Assembly: GCA_020650975.1 (NCBI GenBank)
Contig: JAIPMN010018927.1
Span: forward strand, 7,037-50,904
DNA length: 43,868 bases
DNA from: Apostichopus californicus
Taxonomy: Eukaryota > Echinodermata > Holothuroidea > Aspidochirotida > Stichopodidae
Direction of reading: 5' to 3'
The translations under genes and the position numbers were made by a program. Position 1 is the first letter of the stretch. The number at the start of each line of letters is the position of its first letter. Below, in pieces: positions 23,601 to 32,100 of this stretch. The notes beneath the pieces are model-generated. The model saw nothing but the letters and a program-made list of their open reading frames with translations. It ran no database searches and had not been told where the DNA came from.

Positions 23601-26600
23601 GTTTATGTGCCAAAGGTGGCATAATCCAGCTAGTGTATAATGATGCTCAAAACAACCGCTTGTCAACTTCAATAAGTGAGAAACTCATGAATATCTGAGA
23701 TGGCCTAACATACAAACATCCACGCCAACTTAACTTGACACTGAAATTAATTGTTGTGTTGATGTATAAAAAAGAAAAACCTGGGATTTGAAAAGGGAAT
23801 GCGCTATGGCCACTGGCAGACAATTTACATCCGATGCGTGAGCACTCGTTGCTATGGTTATGAATAGTCCCATGCTGTTCACCAATCTGCTTTCTAAGCT
23901 TATGTTTCTACTGTTTGACAGTACTATATGTATAAAGTACTATGTATAAAGTAACTTAAGATTTACAGAACAGCGTAGTGCAACAATAAACTTATGGTGT
24001 AGTGGCTCCGAGTGGTTTTCATGATACTTGGTTGTCATGGGAACCCAACCGGCTTACCTTGAGCTGAGCTTAAACTGTCGAGCTTTTTTCTTTTCCGTTT
24101 CTTTTATTCTAAGTGCTTCCAATTCTGCCATTTCTTTCTTCTTCTCACCGATCGCTGTGGCTTGTCCGGCTCTGGCTATAAATTCGGGTGACTAAGATGA
24201 AGTCGAAATTAATGAGATCAAAGCTAAATCATTCCATGAACTCTCAGATTAGTTGGAACAAACCTTAGAAAAACTTCTCAACATTTCTCCACTTTTTGCA
24301 AGAATTCAGACAGTGGAAAATGAAGTGAATATGAACAAATTCTTTTATTAGCATACTACAGATAAAACTTCTTGCAAATTATTTATTAGATATCTATCAT
24401 TGGAATGTAAGTAATGTGTGAGGCTAGGCTTAACCTGTTTACAAGTAAGGCCTTCTTAGGCTGAAAGATGTGCGTCTTCACCAAAAGGACACTCGACTTT
24501 TTGAAACTTCACAAATCAGTTGCGTCAACAAAAATATTTGCAACTGATACATGTTGACATGTGGATCAATTGCTTTCCAAATAGTCGATTCTTCATTCAT
24601 TTGCAAACCATGAATTTAATTTGTTCTATGATATGATATACACAAAGCCAATTTCCAGGTGTGATGTACAGTAAATGCATCAACAAGGAAGATGCTTAAA
24701 CCTCCAAAAAAAACACATTACTTCAATGAATTTACAGGATAAACGATGACCAACCTGTTCTCTGAGCATTCTCGAGATGATTTCAGCTGCATGGATGCAC
24801 CAATGCTGTTCACCCTCAGAACTGGCAATGTATAGTATGAGTTTATCTAAGCCACTGGTATTCATACTCCATAGAACACCATCATGGATACTCACATCAT
24901 CATCAGTTCTCTGAACAAGAAATAATGAATATTCAATCATTTATAATGGTTATTCATACTCCTGACTAAAAACACCATCATGGAGACTCACATCATTGTC
25001 AGTTCTATGAACAAGATATAATGAATATTCAATCATTTAATGGTTATTCATACTTCAGAGAACAACATTGTGTATACTCATATCATCATCTCTGTTTAAA
25101 ATGCAATAATCCACATCCCTACTCCCATATATCCATAGAAATGTTACTGTATGTGAAGAAACCACTAACTGGTCTGTCTGTGCCAAAGGTACAGTATTTT
25201 CTCATGCTTTCTCATGTTTAGCCGTACTTAAGTATTCCACTAAACCAATACACTGAATCTTGTCCATAAAACTACCCTNNNNNNNNNNTCAACTTTCTGA
25301 ACAAGGTTACACATCACCTTACAACTACCAATCACAGCCCCCCCCCCCTCCCCCCTTATTTCCCTCTGTTTATGCTACATAAACAGACAATACTTTAAAG
25401 GTATCATTTGTACATTACAACATCCTTCACACTGAAACATATCAAAATGGTCCTTTAAATACTGACCTGTTCACCCATCGGGTCAGCGGGGACATGTAAG
25501 ATGTTCCTGATTAGGACCAGAATTCTCTCCATCAATAGGGTATCATCCTCTCTCCTCTTCTCCCAGGGCTAAGAAAGGGCAAAATAAATGATTGAAACGG
25601 ACAAAAAATGAGTACTGAGAGTAATAGGAGGAACAGTAAAGACATAACTCAGTTTCATGTTAGTGATAATGATGGTACTGCTTGTAGTAATAATGTCAGT
25701 GAAGGTGATGCCAGTTTGGCTGTAATGGTGGTGGTAATTGCGGTTCTAGTAGTAGTGATGGCATTGATGGTGATGCCCATGATGATGGTAATAGTCACAG
25801 TGATGATCAGAGTAATCGTGATTATGACAATGGTATTGGTTGTGTTATACTGGTAGTGAAGGTGACACCCATTTGATTGTGATGGTGATAATGATAGTGA
25901 TGGAGATGACAGCAGTGATGATGGTAGCATTTGTGATAATGATTATAGTGGTAGTGAAAATGATGCCAGTTTGGCTGATAGTAGTGGTAATTGTGATTCT
26001 AATAGTGGTGAATAACTGGTGATGGTATTGATGGTGATTGATAGTGAGAGTGATGATGACGATGGTAGTGGTTGTGTCATACTGGCTGATTTAAGCTTGA
26101 TTGGGAGGGTGATAATACTGGAAATGACAGCAGTGATGATGGTAGCATTTGTGTTAATGATTATATAGGTAGTGGAGGCAATGCCATATTGGTTGTGATG
26201 GTAGTGGTAATTGTGATTCTAGTAGTGATGGAATTGATGGTGATGCCCATGATGAGTGATGATGATAGTGATGATTGTAGTGGTTGTGGTAAGTTTTGCT
26301 AGTAGTGGAGGTGAAGCTAGTAACAGTTATGGTGGTGAGGCTGATGATGATAGTACTGGTGATGATGATAGTCACAGTAATAGTGATGATGTTGAAGGTA
26401 GCAGTGATGATCCATCCAATCTATATTTCACTTTCATTTCTTCCTTTACCTTTTGCCTTTTTGTACAGAATTTATCCTGTCAGAAGTTTCTCCAAGACAA
26501 AAGAAGGGAAGGTTGGAGAAACAAAATACCTTTTCAAGAAGCCTCTTCAACCTGGATGCGAGACAAGCCATAAATTCTTCGTCTCCGAAGGCTTCCTTGT

Positions 26601-27572
26601 AGGACTGTTGGTGGGACAAGATTTCCAATGCATAGCTCTGATACACTTTGTCTCCTTTAGTCTCTGGCTTAGGAAAACACAAGTCAACTGGCTGAGTGAG
26701 GTTGACCATTAATCTGAAATAAGGCATATATATATATTATTTTGTTTAATGAATCCCATACCAAAAAGAAGGGTAGCTGACATTTCAAATATGCACGACT
26801 TACAACAAGGTAATTAACAGGCTAAGTAAGATGAAAACTTCAATTCAGAATATAATATCTAATATTCAAAGCCAAACAAAGCTTAACTTTGTTGACGAGT
26901 GATACAATCTTTTAAGGTTAATTGTGAGGAGACTTTGCAGGTTCTACAATTTCCATTGCAGTTGAAGAAGATTATATGTCAAACTTCTTTTCATTTGTGA
27001 AAATTCATCAGAAAAGAAAACAACCGAAAAGAGGATTGCAGAGCTGTCAGTCCTGTTAACAAATTTATTCTTCCTGCATTTTAAAGAATTTATTAAATCA
27101 TCCTGGACTGCATAATTTAGAAATTTACCTGATACATGTCTCCAACAGTTCCGTCTGTCTGTTATACTGAATCACTATCGGTATGAGGTCATTCTGAAGG
27201 ATTTGTGCCGCACCCAACTGCCGGCGGATGTCACATGTATCATCTTCTCTTCGAAGATATCGAATTAAATCTTTCACGGTTTCTGCAAGCAATGGGTCAG
27301 GTGGAATGAAAATATTATTAAATGAAGGTCCTATTAAGTACTTCGATAAAATAAGTTACAAGCAACTTTGTAAGAGCATTAGCTTTTCTCATATGACTAA
27401 TATTGTTACATTTCTCTGGCAGAGAAAACTTCTTTTTTAAAAAAAAATAAACCAAACCTTTACCTAAACAGTAAGGTTCCTTCATATATTTATCTCCTTC
27501 ACGGTAACCAAGGGCATTGCAAGCTGCCACCAACTCTGGGTTCATGGATAATGGGAGTACATCTGCTGCCAT
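2643..27572 (-). CDS. TIMELESS: TIMELESS replication fork protection protein (timeout/TIM2 type), 31 coding exons
   Basis: Known of the family: TIMELESS with TIPIN forms the fork-protection complex that rides with the CMG helicase, supports ATR-CHK1 checkpoint signalling and sister-chromatid cohesion. Seen here: translated exons align along their whole length with vertebrate TIMELESS as I recall it, from the N-terminal '[17 protein letters not shown]' to the 'ETFWRIPG' segment near the C-terminus. Summed exons give 4035 nt, 1344 residues, somewhat longer than the human protein (about 1208). All 30 introns between coding exons read GT-AG and all phases join. The start at 27572 is supported by homology and by an in-frame TAA 9 nt upstream. 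The stop is TGA at 2643-2645. It is the timeout/TIM2 ortholog, not the insect clock-specific TIM1. Exons are listed in the four block entries. Very sure of identity; individual splice sites are by eye. Confidence 0.96.
4531..4566. repeat. AT-rich palindromic microsatellite
   Basis: Alternating TA with TCTAGA centre, in the intron between TIMELESS coding exons 28 and 29. Confidence 0.6.
5855..5902. repeat. 14-bp tandem repeat
   Basis: About three copies of ACACAGAACAATAA, in a TIMELESS intron. Confidence 0.8.
8534..12352 (-). other. TIMELESS: TIMELESS coding exons 19-24 (residues 778-977, C-terminal helical repeats)
   Basis: Exons in transcript order: 12204-12352, 11692-11774, 10780-10841, 9556-9620, 9222-9301, 8534-8694. 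Exon 19 carries '[20 protein letters not shown]', matching the human '[20 protein letters not shown]'. Two similar helical units follow. The first is '[17 protein letters not shown]' with '[20 protein letters not shown]'. The second is '[15 protein letters not shown]' with '[17 protein letters not shown]'. Their repeated shape (a Trp, an acidic helix with E-L-x-x-L-F, then a basic R-x-Q-V-I-x-x-L helix) resembles Myb-like tandem repeats and coincides with the DNA-binding region reported for human TIMELESS. The unit ends in a basic Arg/Lys/Gly tail (around '[12 protein letters not shown]'). Confidence 0.92.
15605..15812. repeat. Minisatellite built on TAATTACCAAAATGGCAG
   Basis: Six or so irregular copies of the 18-bp phrase with variable spacers (GGTAATGGCAGG and similar), in the intron between coding exons 14 and 15. 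The first two copies are about 80 bp apart and the later ones 20-35 bp. Confidence 0.8.
16658..16999. mobile_element. hAT-type MITE, 342 bp, in a TIMELESS intron
   Basis: Ends CAGTGGCATAGGAA / TTCCTACGCCCTTG form imperfect terminal inverted repeats. Identical 8-bp duplications 'gtagtaat' flank it at 16650-16657 and 17000-17007. It has a G7-C-N4-G-C7 hairpin at 16955-16974. The open frames inside it are products of the element, not genes. Confidence 0.88.
17410..17475. repeat. Microsatellite (GAGTAT / GAGCAGTAT)n
   Basis: Short interleaved units GAGCAGTAT and GAGTAT, in a TIMELESS intron. Confidence 0.8.
20722..22297 (-). other. TIMELESS intron between coding exons 9 and 8
   Basis: Long intron of about 1.6 kb. 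Its right part (about 21690-22040) is a dispersed repeat rich in 'gacctttg' phrases. No coding exon seen. Confidence 0.65.
21690..22040. repeat. Dispersed repeat with 'gacctttg(g)tgacctc' units
   Basis: Two related units about 150 bp apart, each reading roughly ACTTTGACCTYTG-TGAC...ACCTTTG, with an intervening stretch 'agtttatccaagaattgct'. Similar phrases are, to my recollection, common in marine invertebrate deuterostome genomes. Family name not known. Confidence 0.5.
24860..25105. repeat. 92-94-bp tandem duplication spanning the 5' part of TIMELESS coding exon 5
   Basis: 'attcatact' recurs at 24860, 24952 and 25046. Each unit carries a version of the first about 51 nt of coding exon 5 plus its acceptor and 40 nt of intron. 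The first copy is coding (24860-24910); the second and third are degraded and intronic. Confidence 0.85.
25279..25288. other. Assembly gap (10 N)
   Basis: Ten N bases within a TIMELESS intron. The real gap size is unknown, and the flanks are C-rich and repeat-rich. Confidence 1.
25640..26415. repeat. Large TGATGG-type minisatellite
   Basis: About 0.8 kb of irregular units based on GTGATGATGGTAGT and related triplets, in the intron between coding exons 4 and 3. Larger blocks also recur, for example 'gacagcagtgatgatggtag' at about 25907 and 26126. It opens long low-complexity frames on both strands (Val/Met-rich, Asp/Ser-rich, Thr/Ile-rich) that are not genes. Confidence 0.85.
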
Positions 27573-27600
27573 GTTGAATTAATAAGTATTATCACCACAG
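27464..27600 (-). other. TIMELESS: TIMELESS first coding exon with its 5' UTR part
   Basis: The exon begins after 'CTTTACAG' on the minus strand (acceptor at 27601-27602), so about 28 nt of 5' UTR precede the ATG at 27572. A good acceptor upstream of the ATG means a non-coding exon exists further upstream. The frame before the ATG is closed by TAA. Confidence 0.75.
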
Positions 27601-28869
27601 CTGTAAAGAAAGATTTCATTCTCATGGTTAAAGCAGGATACTGTAATAACTGTAATAACTTGAAAATTCAGTAAAAGAATGATTTACTGAACTTCTGACT
27701 ATAGGTAAGCTTTAAGAATGACGGGATCTGAACAATGCAAACAAAAATTAGTGGCAAGTTCATTGCAGACATTAGCCTAAGAAATATTTTGACTAGAGAC
27801 CTGAATTAAACCTCCTAGGAATATCAAATTAGGCCTAAGTTTTGTTTGCTAACCATATGTACAAGTATTTTAATCACTGAAACTGTAATTTATACCATTC
27901 AAATTTGACAATGTAATTTCTCTAGTTGTATTGGCAGAAAGTGCATATTCCAAAATATGACTGCACTAAATAGCATGTGGTATTCTAAGAGCAATAAAGA
28001 GCTCAAGTTATTGGCTACTTTATTGTCTGACTGGATCAAATTATATCCTCTATTGTTTGTCATTTTGTGGAATATTGATTAGTCTAGTTGTGTAAGCTTT
28101 TAATGTTCCATTTATCATTTCAATTACAAGAAATAGTGTGTCAGTTTCTTGTCTCACCTGTGACATTGAATTTGGTTGATTTTCCTAGGCCTACTGGTCA
28201 GCAACTTTGGCAATTGTAAGTCGAAAATTCTGGTCTTACTGAGCTTGTGTGTTTCTGTTTCCTCTAAGTTAACGGAGTTTCATAGAATTTCAGGAAATGT
28301 TATATAAATCATTTAGCCTATTTGTATGGTGGCAAGATAAAGTATTTCTTTCTGATTAGCCTAACTGAGATTTTGACAAAAAAAGGTGAAACTGATGCCC
28401 AGTGATGGTTTGTATTGTGTGGTGTTGCATTAAATATCATGGCTGCAGTGCTACTGTAGGTCTATTCATTTGTAATATTCTGATTCTTTATAGCCTTAAC
28501 CTGTAACTACCAGTGTTCAAACTGTATCTTGTTCACTCAGCAATTGAATACAAACACACTTTCAATACTGCAGTCACTATCCTTCGGTTAGGTTTCTTGG
28601 CTAACAATAGGCCTACATGAGCCTAACGGAGTAACGGTGGGTTTAGCCCCAATACTGTTAATACTGTATACAGACCTCAAATGTATCACACTTTTAACTC
28701 CAAGTTTTCCAGCTCTAACAATACCCACTCGGCAAGAACCTGGCCAACAGGTAGCCCTATTAAATTGGGTCGTTATCTTCTAATTTTCAGCGAGGTCTAT
28801 GCGGAATTTTCCACACTGGGCTAGCTTTAAATCTAAATTCGGTTTCGTCGGGTATTTAAGCTAGCCTAG

Positions 28870-28892
28870 TTTCGCGAACTAAACTTTCCCGC
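28870..28892. promoter_or_regulatory. Paired E2F-like sites
   Basis: TTTCGCGA (28870-28877) and TTTCCCGC followed by AAAA (28885-28892) fit the E2F consensus TTTSSCGC exactly or with one mismatch, 15 bp apart. TIMELESS is an S-phase gene, so E2F control makes sense. Function is inferred. Confidence 0.5.
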
Positions 28893-28932
28893 AAAAAGTC
28901 AAATCACACAAAAAGGACGGCGCTATTTGTCA

Positions 28933-28972
28933 ATATCCCACAGAGCCGTATATATACGGCTCTGATATCCCA
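28933..28972. mobile_element. 24-bp palindrome with 8-bp target-site duplication (hAT-like mini insertion)
   Basis: Positions 28941-28964 are a perfect 24-nt palindrome (arm CAGAGCCGTATA and its complement), flanked by identical 'atatccca' copies at 28933-28940 and 28965-28972. An 8-bp duplication and CAGAG...CTCTG ends are hallmarks of hAT transposons. The whole insert is just two joined terminal repeats. The centre, TATATATA, could act as a TATA-like element. Confidence 0.65.
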
Positions 28973-29018
28973 GTTCAAAGCGCGACGTAGGCCAAGTTTC
29001 ATGTGGTTTTATACGTAC

Positions 29019-29090
29019 CGTGTATATGTTAGAAACTCAAATATTAGCTGCCTAGGATAACGCTACGAAGCAGCTGTCCAGTTTCTTCTC
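29019..29090 (-). other. TIMELESS: Probable non-coding first exon of TIMELESS
   Basis: A strong donor on the minus strand (CACG|GTACGTAT, GT at 29017-29018) lies in the divergent promoter. It would pair with the acceptor at 27601, giving a 5'-UTR intron of about 1.4 kb. The right boundary (transcription start) is a guess. If correct, the TIMELESS first exon overlaps the 5' UTR of SEC11 on the other strand. Inference from splice signals only. Confidence 0.4.
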
Positions 29091-29125
29091 GTTCTAACAC
29101 CGTCAAATCCAACATCAGATCCACT

Positions 29126-32100
29126 ATGGCGTCGTTTGACTTCCTGGATGAAGTCAGACGAATGAATAAGCGTCAGGTATACATATAACTTCATATCTGT
29201 AAAACTGTAATGAATAACCAGGCCTAAAACAAAGGTTTCGGTTGTAATGTGGCTAGCCTAAGTATGCTCGTTTGCTTTTGCCGGTTAGACGTAGTCTGCT
29301 ACGGTTCTGCATAGGCTGACGTGTTGTTAGGTTCCAACCCTAGTCCGTAGCCTAGTGTTAGGGTTGAAATAGCTTACACAATGCAGTACTGTACGAATAA
29401 AGAGTCGTGGAAATCATTTTGTTGATATTTGTGGTCACTAGCTTTGATAATTATTCTTCTTATTTTATAGTGACCATCATATGTGTAACTAAAACCAGTC
29501 CCTTATCATTTTGTCATGTATTACTGTAAAGCATATGAAAAATTAATTTGAATTGAAAAAATATATGTATACTTGTACAGGGTATTGTGCTACATAGGCT
29601 GGTAGTATTTCTAGCAGCCAAAATGTTGTTTGAATCATATTACCAGCTAACCAGCATTTTCAAACCAATCTGAACAATGGTATTTGTAACTAACAAGCAC
29701 AAATGATTTTAGTTGATGTGGACATTATTATGTAATACTAGTTAACATTAAGGCATGCTAAGGTAGCATTAAAAGTTATCATCTTGATCAGCATGTCATG
29801 TAAATGAACAAATGTGAAAGTGATATTGTTGTCCAGAATAGTTTGCAATATCAAGTTGAACATTATTTTGCACTTCAAGGCAAAGAATTTTCTTTACCAC
29901 TCCAAAGTAATAGAATATAGCAGTATACTTAGCTAGTTATTAATATACACAATGATATGCCTAACTCTAAGGCAACCATATGTTGCATGTCTTTACTTAT
30001 GACTTACTCTTTGGCTCTTATGTGTGTGATTTCCCATATTGTATCTTGATATGGTTTCAATTTGTGCCTGTTTTTGAAATGAGCACCCATTGTAGAACTT
30101 TAGCCTAAATTAAGGTGACTATATTTTTAAATAGGAATCTGGGAAGAAATGTTGAAGGTTGCCTGGGAAGGAGTCAAAGGGCAAGGGTTGCCCCCCCCCC
30201 CTCCCTCCCCTTTGAGAAGAATGTGCTAGTCTGGTGGAACAAATAATCAAGATTTGAGGCCAATAGGTCAGCACAGGAGTAACACAACTTCTATGTTGAG
30301 GGAAACACTGTCATGCTGGTATATTACTCCACAAATATAGCAGGATAGGCCTACCGTACATTATAGTAGTTCTTGTTTAGATCTCTGGGATCGTCTGTGA
30401 GAGATATTTGTGTACATCTATGGTTATTTAATGTCGTATAGTTAAGGTATAATGGGCAGGAAGGTAGACTTTGCAAGATTTCTAAATTTGTTGTGAATAA
30501 AATGTTGTATTTTTAAATTTGCAGGGACTTCTTCTTAAATCTGGGACATTTTCTGGGACACTTTTTTTTTATCAGGGATGAAACATTGGAATTGTGGACT
30601 GACCCAAACAATTGGGGACTTATGGTCAACCTTAGCCTAAATGGAGCTGTTAGCACTAGCCTGCATCTAGGCTACTGTGCTTATATAGGTTTGACCAACA
30701 GGCTGCTTTTAGAGTTGAGAAAACAACTTTTCTTGCCCATACAAATAAAGGTCTGTAGTTATGAGCTAGGAAACCACGGCAGTGTGTTGTCATCTAACTC
30801 TACAGAAAATTCAATTCCATATCATTTGAGCCATGTTGTAAAGAACTTTACTCCTTTCTCTCAATAGATATCTGATAAATTAAAGACTACATTGGCCTTT
30901 GACCTTATAAAATTTTGCCAGTTGGTAACTTTTGTATTATTGCCTTTTTTTCCCTTTCATTTGACAGCTTTTCTATCAGGTTCTCAATTTTGGAATGATA
31001 GTATCTTCTGCTCTGATGATATGGAAAGGCCTTATGGTGGTCACAGCAAGTGAAAGTCCTATTGTTGTTGTTCTAAGGTACATAACCAATATGTCATTGT
31101 CTTTTGTTTCTTTGGATATTCCAATATATTGAAAGGGTTTTATATCAAGCAGGATTCTCAATAATAATCAACCACATACTGTATGCTCAGAATATAGCCC
31201 ACTGAGGGCTCTCTATTTAAGAAACAAAAGGAGTACCAGTCTACATATATACCATATTCAATTCTTTTTGGGTTTTTTTAATGTTTTTTTAATATAGAAA
31301 GAAAGCTGATGTTGAACAATAAGACTGTATAATTTTTATGTAAAGGAAGCCATCAATCGATTTGCAATATCTTAGCTTATATTAGTATTAAATTAAAACT
31401 GACATAAACACACTTTATGTGCATTGTTGTAGATGCACTGGAACAGGGAAAATCGATCATTTTAAAACTGCATTACTTCAGACTGCATACTATCAGAAAA
31501 AATTCCATTTGTAAATGGTATTTGGTGTACATATATGTACGAAATCGCTTCACATTTGTACAGCAGAGCTCTGTTAACTGTTCCGAATATCTTTCTTGCT
31601 TTGGCAAATTTTGTTAAGTTTTGGGAATATGTTATTAATGTCAATTTGAGTTACTATATACCAATTGCATTGATGATGTAATATTTAGCTGGAATTGGAA
31701 CCGAAATGTGTTATTCTGGCCAAATGATGTAACAACATCTGAATATACATGTAGTACACACCTACAACACATGACCAATGTCAATCTAATTCACATCATG
31801 TGCATAGTTTTGTAACAAAGTGTTACTACAGTAACAACTGCTTTGGATAGTATGCCAGGAAATGTTTGCCAGGGTTCTTAAACTTTTATTCATCTTTTAA
31901 TGCAAAACAATGGACAAAATCATGTTTCTTGTCATGCCAGCTTGAATTCTCTAATGTGAGAGACTGCTTTTTTTCTCTTGATTCATTGAAACTGACCCTT
32001 AAGTAAGGGAGAGATTTTTGAAATGTGTTGTTCCTGTGACAATTAAATTTGACTTCCTGTTTGGCAATGTCTATGTAGATTTGTGTGGCACTACTGATAA

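Larger units (their letters stand above)
19948..27572 (-). other. TIMELESS: TIMELESS coding exons 1-10 (residues 1-502, N-terminal TIMELESS domain)
   Basis: Exons in transcript order: 27464-27572, 27129-27282, 26530-26713, 25467-25568, 24755-24910, 24058-24191, 23166-23433, 22298-22410, 20617-20721, 19948-20130. This is the conserved helical-repeat N-terminal half, which in the family binds TIPIN and the replisome. Landmarks matching vertebrate TIMELESS: '[20 protein letters not shown]' in exon 2, 'LMVNLTQP' at the start of exon 3, '[16 protein letters not shown]' in exon 4, '[20 protein letters not shown]' in exon 5, a lysine-rich helix in exon 6, '[17 protein letters not shown]' in exon 7 and '[11 protein letters not shown]' in exon 9. 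The 5' part of exon 5 is repeated in degraded form in the intron upstream of it (see repeat 24860-25105). Confidence 0.93.
27601..29018 (-). other. TIMELESS 5'-UTR intron and promoter-proximal DNA
   Basis: No open coding exon is recognisable on either strand. It is AT-rich sequence with no clear repeat until the promoter features from 28870 on. I read most of it as the first intron of TIMELESS. Confidence 0.45.
28860..29125. promoter_or_regulatory. Divergent TIMELESS / SEC11 promoter
   Basis: The SEC11 start codon (plus, 29126) and the likely TIMELESS first exon (minus) face away from each other across this short stretch. It contains two E2F-like motifs (TTTCGCGA at 28870-28877, TTTCCCGC at 28885-28892) and the 24-bp palindrome at 28941-28964. 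A shared bidirectional promoter is inferred from gene geometry; no transcription start was measured. Confidence 0.6.

Noticed and set aside
25608..26712. Several open frames (Val/Met-rich, Asp/Ser-rich, Thr/Ile-rich)
   Set aside because: All arise from the TGATGG minisatellite read in different frames; the real coding exon here is only 26530-26713 on the minus strand.
2643..27572. Insect-type circadian clock TIM1
   Set aside because: The close match to vertebrate TIMELESS, with the PARP1-binding-like module, identifies the timeout/TIM2 replication protein.
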